A stretch of DNA of 64,000 nt from Micromonospora sp. NBC_00389. GTDB taxonomy: Bacteria > Actinomycetota > Actinomycetes > Mycobacteriales > Micromonosporaceae. Below are positions 60,901-64,000 of the stretch, in pieces. The translations under genes were made by a program, and so were the position numbers. The DNA lies in NCBI RefSeq assembly GCF_036059255.1, contig NZ_CP107947.1:1922001-1986000 (forward strand), written 5' to 3'. The number at the start of each line of letters is the position of its first letter. Within the stretch, counting starts at the first letter, position 1. Under the pieces are notes generated by a model. The model was not told the origin of the DNA. It saw nothing but the letters and a program-made list of their open reading frames with translations, and searched no databases.

Positions 60901-61785
60901 TCAGCGTCGCCCCAGGACCTCGGCGACCCGCATGAACCCGTCAGTGCCGTGGCCCAGTCCGATGGCGCGGCGGGCCAGGCCCTCGGCCGCGCGCATCACG
61001 CCCGCGTCGATGCCGTGGGCTTCGGAGGTGTGCACGATATGAGCCATGGACGACACCGTCGAGGTGATCGGGTTGCCCTCGCCGGAGAAGCTGCCACGGT
61101 CCACCTCCTCCGCGGCCTCCTCGAAAATCGGAGGCAGGATCGTGGCGATGCCCTTGGCGAACGGTGCCAGCTCCCTCGCGGTGACACCCTCGACCTTCGC
61201 CACCGCCAGTGCGTGCGCGTAGCCCGCCATCGCGGTCCAGAAGATGTCGAGCAGCGCGATGTCGTACGCCGCCGCTCGGCCGATCTCCTCGCCGAGGTGG
61301 GTGTGGGTGCCGCCCAACGCGTCCAGCACCGGCTGGTGCTCGGCATAGAGTTCCGTTGGGCCGCTGTGGATAAGCACCGCGTGCGGCGTTCCGATGGTGG
61401 TGATCGGCGTCATGATGGCACCGTCGAGGTATCGGACGCCGTGCTTGGCCGCCCAGTCCGCGGTGTCCCGGGCTCGGTCCGGAGTGTCGGCGGTCAGGTT
61501 CACCACGGTGCGCCCCTTGAGCGCATCGGTGACCGCGTCACGTCGCAGGATGGCGTCCGACGCGTCGTAGTTCACCACACAGACCACGGTCAACCCACTA
61601 GCGGCGACCGCCTCCTCGACCGACCGGGCGCTGACCGCGCCCCGCTCGACTAGCTCCCGATCCCGGCCAGGGGTCCGGTTCCAGACCGTGGTCTGCAGAC
61701 CGGCGTCCAGGAATGCGCCGGCGAGGGACCGCCCCATCGGTCCCAGACCGAGCACGGTGACAGACTTTTCGGTGTACGAGGACAT
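60901..61785 (-). CDS. NAD(P)-binding imine-reductase-like oxidoreductase
   Basis: This is a 294-residue protein. The Rossmann start is VTVLGLGPMGRSLAGAFLDAG (about residues 9-29), with WNRTPGRDREL (an NADPH-type loop with Arg after the second strand). The middle part has ADWAAKHGVRYLDGAIMTPI, and the C-terminal helical domain contains AAYDIALLDIFWTAMAGYAHAL, the region with the catalytic Asp of imine reductases. It resembles the 6-phosphogluconate/hydroxyisobutyrate dehydrogenase superfamily, imine reductase branch, which reduces cyclic imines. It is divergent from the HxlR regulator 49 bases away. Confidence 0.88.
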   Translation of the reverse strand: MSSYTEKSVTVLGLGPMGRSLAGAFLDAGLQTTVWNRTPGRDRELVERGAVSARSVEEAVAASGLTVVCVVNYDASDAILRRDAVTDALKGRTVVNLTADTPDRARDTADWAAKHGVRYLDGAIMTPITTIGTPHAVLIHSGPTELYAEHQPVLDALGGTHTHLGEEIGRAAAYDIALLDIFWTAMAGYAHALAVAKVEGVTARELAPFAKGIATILPPIFEEAAEEVDRGSFSGEGNPITSTVSSMAHIVHTSEAHGIDAGVMRAAEGLARRAIGLGHGTDGFMRVAEVLGRR

Positions 61786-61834
61786 GCTTGACTCCCACCA
61801 TAAATGTCAGTAAACGGTAGTGAATAGGACGAAG

Positions 61835-62185
61835 ATGACGCGCAGTCGTGCCCAGGACCCAAACGTCTGCGGAGTGACCGCCGCGATCGCCGTGATCGAC
61901 GGCAAATGGAAGACGACTCTGCTCTGGCTGCTGGAATCCGGTCCGCGCCGTCCCGGAGAGCTGCGCCGGCAGCTGCCAGGCCTCACCGAGAAGGTGTTGA
62001 CTCAGGCGCTCCGGGAAATGGAGGCCGACGGACTGGTGCACCGGGAGGTGCACGACGTGCTGCCGCTGAAGACCGAATACTTGCTGACCGCGTTCGGCCG
62101 CGAACTCGCTGAGGCGTTGTCCCCCCTTTCCGACTGGGGCCACCGCCGCCTGAAGAAGCTCACCGAGGCCGACCGGGCCTCCTGA
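61835..62185 (+). CDS. HxlR-family transcriptional regulator
   Basis: This is a 116-residue winged-helix regulator from ATG at 61835 (MTRSRAQDPNVCGVTAAIAV); GTG at 61820 is an alternative. Family features include the conserved N-terminal Cys (VCGVTAAIAVIDGKWKTTLLWLL, Cys11), LPGLTEKVLTQALREMEADGLVHREVHDVLPLKTEYLLTAFG for the recognition helix and wing, and a dimerising C-terminal helix. Many HxlR proteins sense aldehydes or electrophiles through that Cys. Its divergent placement strongly suggests control of the imine-reductase-like gene. The short shared spacer contains GTCAGTAAACGGTAGTGA, a possible operator. Confidence 0.9.
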   Translation: MTRSRAQDPNVCGVTAAIAVIDGKWKTTLLWLLESGPRRPGELRRQLPGLTEKVLTQALREMEADGLVHREVHDVLPLKTEYLLTAFGRELAEALSPLSDWGHRRLKKLTEADRAS

Positions 62186-62455
62186 AACATCGCCTACCTC
62201 CCCATCCACCCGGATCTGGCCGCCTCGCGACCGCCCACAACCAGATTCGCCCCGCCCCCTCGCGCCGACAAGTACCCACAAAAAGGTGGCTACGCAGGCG
62301 GTGTCGGGTGCTCAGACCGGTCACATCCGCGCAGCCACATGAGACCGCCGAGACCAGGCCGCCAGTTCAGTACGCAGCCGGACATCGGCAATTCCCAAGC
62401 TGACAGTTGCCAACGGTGCGATCATCTCGGAAGGTTTGCGACGGAGGCAGAGACG

Positions 62456-62855
62456 ATGAAGATCCTGTACTACCCGCCTACGCCGGAGGTCGAGCTGAGC
62501 GGGGACGCCTCCGAGTTGCGGCAGCTTGCCCGAATGATGGTTGCGGGGGCCGGGCGGTGTGAGGCTGAGGACACTGCCGGTGACGTCCCTGGCGAGGTGG
62601 CGTTGACGGCCGTGTGCGTCGAATTCCGGGCAGGCCAGTGCTGCGAGCATCAGCGTTGATGTGCTTAACCGTTGTCTGTATTTCGTCGGCGATCTGGAGC
62701 GGCTCGACGTCCTCGCGGCCAACGTAAGTGCCATGGCGGACATGGAGGACGGCGGGCATCTGCACGTCGACCACTTTCCAGATCATCCGTACCTGGCACC
62801 GGGCTCGATCCCGCTGGTCGTAAACGGTCCGCATGGAGGCATGCCGGTCCATTGA
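62456..62855 (+). pseudogene. Imm32-like immunity protein gene with one frameshift
   Basis: The first frame (ATG at 62456) reads MKILYYPPTPEVELSGDASEL and on to VCVEFRAGQ before a stop at 62657-62659. Near 62640 a one-base change leads to the second frame SAASISVDVLNRCLYFVGD, DVLAANVSAMADMEDGGHLH and FPDHPYLAPGSIPLVV, which ends at 62855. Together they make about 130 residues with the HLHVDHFPDHPYL and PLVV ending of the Imm32-type immunity family. No toxin gene is next to it, so it may be an orphan immunity gene. The break could be mutation or a sequencing error. Confidence 0.55.
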
Positions 62856-62871
62856 CACGGAGGCCCTCGAA

Positions 62872-63999
62872 CTACCCTTCGAGCCGCGCCAACAAATCTT
62901 TTCGCAGGGCCCATGACTCGTCGTTGATGCACTCTGCTAGGCAGGCGAGCCCGAGTGCCAAGGGCCAGGAAGCCGCCTGTCTGTGCTGAGGCAGCATATC
63001 GAGCGGTCGGCTGGGATCCCACAGTCGCAGAGGTGCGAGACTGACCGCCATAAATTCGTGAACATACGACCGTTCTACCCGGCGCGGTGGCCGGTCGACC
63101 ACCTGATCACCCGTAAGGTTGAGGAGGGTCACGGCGCAGAACTCTGGCATCGCGCCCCGGCTGACCCATCGACCGTGACCAACGAGAGAGCTCTCTTCTA
63201 TATCGCGTGCCGTAAGGTGGCACTCTTCCCGCAACTCACGCTCGGCTCCGCTTATCGCGATTTTCTGGATAGTCCAGTCAGCCATGTCACGGGGCACGTC
63301 CTTGGGTTCGAGCGCCCCCGAGCCGGACGGGGCGAGCAAGCCAGGACTGCCGATGTTGCCGTCGGTCTGCGCGACAAGAAGCAACTGCCCGTCGGTGGTG
63401 AAGGCTAGCGTCGATACGCCGATCAGGTTCGCGAGACGACTGCGCTTGAAAGGGACCAGCCGGCCGTCCAGGTCGAGGATGAGGTCCCGCCCACGAACAG
63501 CTGGGCTCTTCCGCCCGACCTCCCAGATGTCCAACGGGGCGAGCAGGTTGCTGCACATGAAGTCGAAGTAGCGGCCGGCTCTCAGCTTGGCGACATCGTC
63601 GCTCAAAAGATCCGACGCCAGACAGAGCGTGCTGTCGTTGTAGATCTTTCCCGTTCTCGCACGGTAGGTTAGATAGTCAAGCGACCAGGTTCTCAGGTCA
63701 CGTGGAAGTTTGTAATCGGGGGTCTGGACAATAGCTCGGATGGGCCGCTTGCGCAGCTCGGCGTTCTCGCGGGACAGCAGAATTCCTACGTCGCGGGCGC
63801 TTTCCACGCTTGGTCCGAGGTCCGCCGAAAGGCTAATCACGTCCCGGTAGGTGTCGCCCGTCCGTTGCTGGAACCGGACCTCTTTTGAACGGCGTCGGTT
63901 GGCTCCGGTCTCTAGGAGGGAGAGGGTAGCGCCAGCGAGGCCCGCGGCTACACTGACTGGCCGAGGCGGGTCGACCAGAGACGTCGCCAACCCGAACGA
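62872..63999 (-). CDS. Nudix-like protein, N-terminus beyond the window
   Basis: At least 372 residues; the frame stays open to the edge, and the only start near it is a TTG at 63990, so the gene probably begins outside. An N-terminal hydrophobic stretch (VSVAAGLAGATLSLLETG) could be a membrane anchor. The middle holds DSTLCLASDLLSDDVAKL and LGRLVPFKRSRLANLIGVST-like segments. Near residue 250 AISGAERELREECHLTARDI matches the second half of the Nudix box (REL..EE), but the expected first half (GxxxxxE) is displaced, so hydrolase activity is uncertain. Less GC-rich than its neighbours, it probably arrived by transfer. Confidence 0.65.
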   Translation of the reverse strand, partial: SFGLATSLVDPPRPVSVAAGLAGATLSLLETGANRRRSKEVRFQQRTGDTYRDVISLSADLGPSVESARDVGILLSRENAELRKRPIRAIVQTPDYKLPRDLRTWSLDYLTYRARTGKIYNDSTLCLASDLLSDDVAKLRAGRYFDFMCSNLLAPLDIWEVGRKSPAVRGRDLILDLDGRLVPFKRSRLANLIGVSTLAFTTDGQLLLVAQTDGNIGSPGLLAPSGSGALEPKDVPRDMADWTIQKIAISGAERELREECHLTARDIEESSLVGHGRWVSRGAMPEFCAVTLLNLTGDQVVDRPPRRVERSYVHEFMAVSLAPLRLWDPSRPLDMLPQHRQAASWPLALGLACLAECINDESWALRKDLLARLEG

Positions 64000-64000
64000 G

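Overview
The window is high-GC actinobacterial DNA, most likely from the family Micromonosporaceae (Micromonospora-like). Support comes from the GC-rich third positions, many GTG starts, TGATG/ATGA start-stop overlaps, a bldG homologue, a fused MFS-thymidylate kinase, and a gene order matching the conserved actinobacterial block found in Mycobacterium tuberculosis between about Rv3644c and Rv3671c. That order is acs, Fic-like protein, HAD phosphatase, 6C RNA, ssd, cpaF, DEAD-box helicase, topA, holB. This placement rests on recalled synteny and was not searched.

Layout. 1-2.2 kb: the end of an unknown gene pair, an epoxide-hydrolase-like protein without the usual nucleophile, and a lipoprotein. 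2.3-7.9 kb: two secreted M6 (immune inhibitor A type) metalloproteases in tandem. 8.1-12.6 kb: acetyl-CoA synthetase, a degenerate Fic protein, a HAD-IB phosphatase and the 6C small RNA. 12.6-15.1 kb: a TMEM175-like channel and an ECF sigma factor with its CU044_5270-type partner. 15.3-17.2 kb: ssd and cpaF, the start of a tad pilus locus. cpaF is cut off near 17,240, and no tadB, tadC, flp or tadE genes follow.

17.2-30.4 kb is an accessory region sitting where the tad genes should be. It carries a tyrosine recombinase with two frameshifts, other broken genes (a minus-strand remnant at its left edge and a frameshifted ATP-grasp gene at its right edge), short dispersed repeats, and small unrelated cargo (OmdA/YdeI, DinB, PhzF, DUF4240 and NTF2-like proteins). 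It also holds an operon of three tandem zinc-ribbon membrane proteins that do not match a family I can name.

30.4-42 kb returns to conserved genes: LURP-one protein, MrfA-type helicase, BldG and its anti-sigma kinase, proton-pumping pyrophosphatase, a lipoprotein, and topoisomerase I. 42-48.8 kb holds an ABC exporter with a GbsR/MarR regulator, an aldonolactone oxidase divergent from a TetR regulator with clear palindromic operators, and a PLP amino-acid deaminase/aldolase. 49-55 kb is a replication-related block (MFS-tmk, holB, ricT) that also contains a YbaB/EspC-like/WXG-like cassette related to type VII secretion.

55-64 kb is mixed. A methyltransferase appears to have landed in a truncated DUF2637 gene. 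Then come a membrane metallophosphoesterase and tRNA-Thr(CGT). A decayed 2.3-kb integrated element follows, bounded by a 41-bp exact repeat of the tRNA 3' end and carrying an LtrA membrane protein. After it lie an imine-reductase-like enzyme divergent from an HxlR regulator, a frameshifted Imm32-like gene, and a Nudix-like protein that runs to the window edge. No CRISPR array or rRNA was seen.
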